DNA of 64,000 nt, from positions 1,178,001 through 1,242,000 of the forward strand of contig NZ_CP031123.2 in the NCBI RefSeq assembly GCF_002843235.3. Reading direction: 5' to 3'. A program made the translations under genes and the position numbers. Below, piece after piece: positions 62,516 to 64,000 of the stretch (the stretch's first letter is position 1; each line of letters opens with the position of its first letter). Source of the stretch: Providencia huaxiensis (lineage in GTDB: Bacteria > Pseudomonadota > Gammaproteobacteria > Enterobacterales > Enterobacteriaceae). The notes under the pieces were generated by a model, which did no database searches, was not told the DNA's origin, and saw only the letters and a program-made list of their open reading frames with translations.

Positions 62516-64000
<1,485 letters not shown>

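Overview
The window is a 64 kb piece of an AT-rich enterobacterial chromosome. Gene content points to Morganellaceae, most likely Providencia: Enterobacterales core blocks (zntB-fnrS-ttcA, pth-ychF, ychH, prs-ispE), a chromosomal chloramphenicol acetyltransferase, an indolepyruvate decarboxylase, and an mrp-like fimbrial operon with a small XRE-type regulator. The species cannot be fixed from sequence reading alone. No rRNA, tRNA, CRISPR array or phage was seen.

Layout. 1-3.1 kb: the end of an OppA-like gene broken by a stop codon, zntB, the anaerobic small RNA FnrS behind an FNR-like site, and ttcA. 3.1-9 kb: accessory DNA. An 81-bp direct repeat (2957-3037 and 6451-6531) flanks a transposase remnant and a nucleoside permease/nucleoside hydrolase pair with a CRP-like site upstream. 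Then come a cat gene, a small XRE regulator and a YgeA-type racemase. 9-20.3 kb: two small unknown genes, yaeF, the iron-responsive small RNA RyhB on the minus strand, yceM, a VOC protein, two UspF-type genes flanking a channel-like membrane protein, a TetR gene with its convergent neighbour, yjjPB, an endonuclease I with an extra metal-binding-like tail, and phoH behind a Pho box and a terminator-containing leader. 20.3-28.3 kb: zinT with a Zur-like box, a Fur-boxed siderophore-interacting protein, a cyanide-insensitive-type bd oxidase (three genes), ydcR, ves, and a LysE/Lrp pair. 28.8-35 kb: a five-gene operon coding for a radical SAM protein (frameshifted), a TorD-like chaperone, and the A, B and C subunits of a DMSO-reductase-family enzyme. 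35-38.5 kb: a Fur-boxed FecA-like receptor and a binding protein. 38.5-50 kb: IclR/YfcC/CocE cluster, a Gfo/Idh dehydrogenase, ipdC with a divergent lysR, a ChaA-like exchanger and a GMC oxidoreductase. 50-59 kb: a fimbrial operon whose usher gene is split by an IS3-family element. 59.8-64 kb: core genes ychF, pth, ychH, prs and partial ispE.

The strongest themes are metal and oxygen regulation: FnrS, RyhB, two Fur boxes at protein genes and one at ryhB, a Zur-like box, a Pho box, a bd oxidase and a molybdoenzyme operon. Three loci look inactivated or switched by simple lesions: oppA-like (nonsense), radical SAM (an extra T in a homopolymer), and the fimbrial usher (IS insertion). The most unusual candidates are the radical SAM/molybdoenzyme operon, the PhoB-driven phoH leader with an intrinsic terminator inside a translated frame, the UspF-membrane protein-UspF triad, and the EndA fusion.
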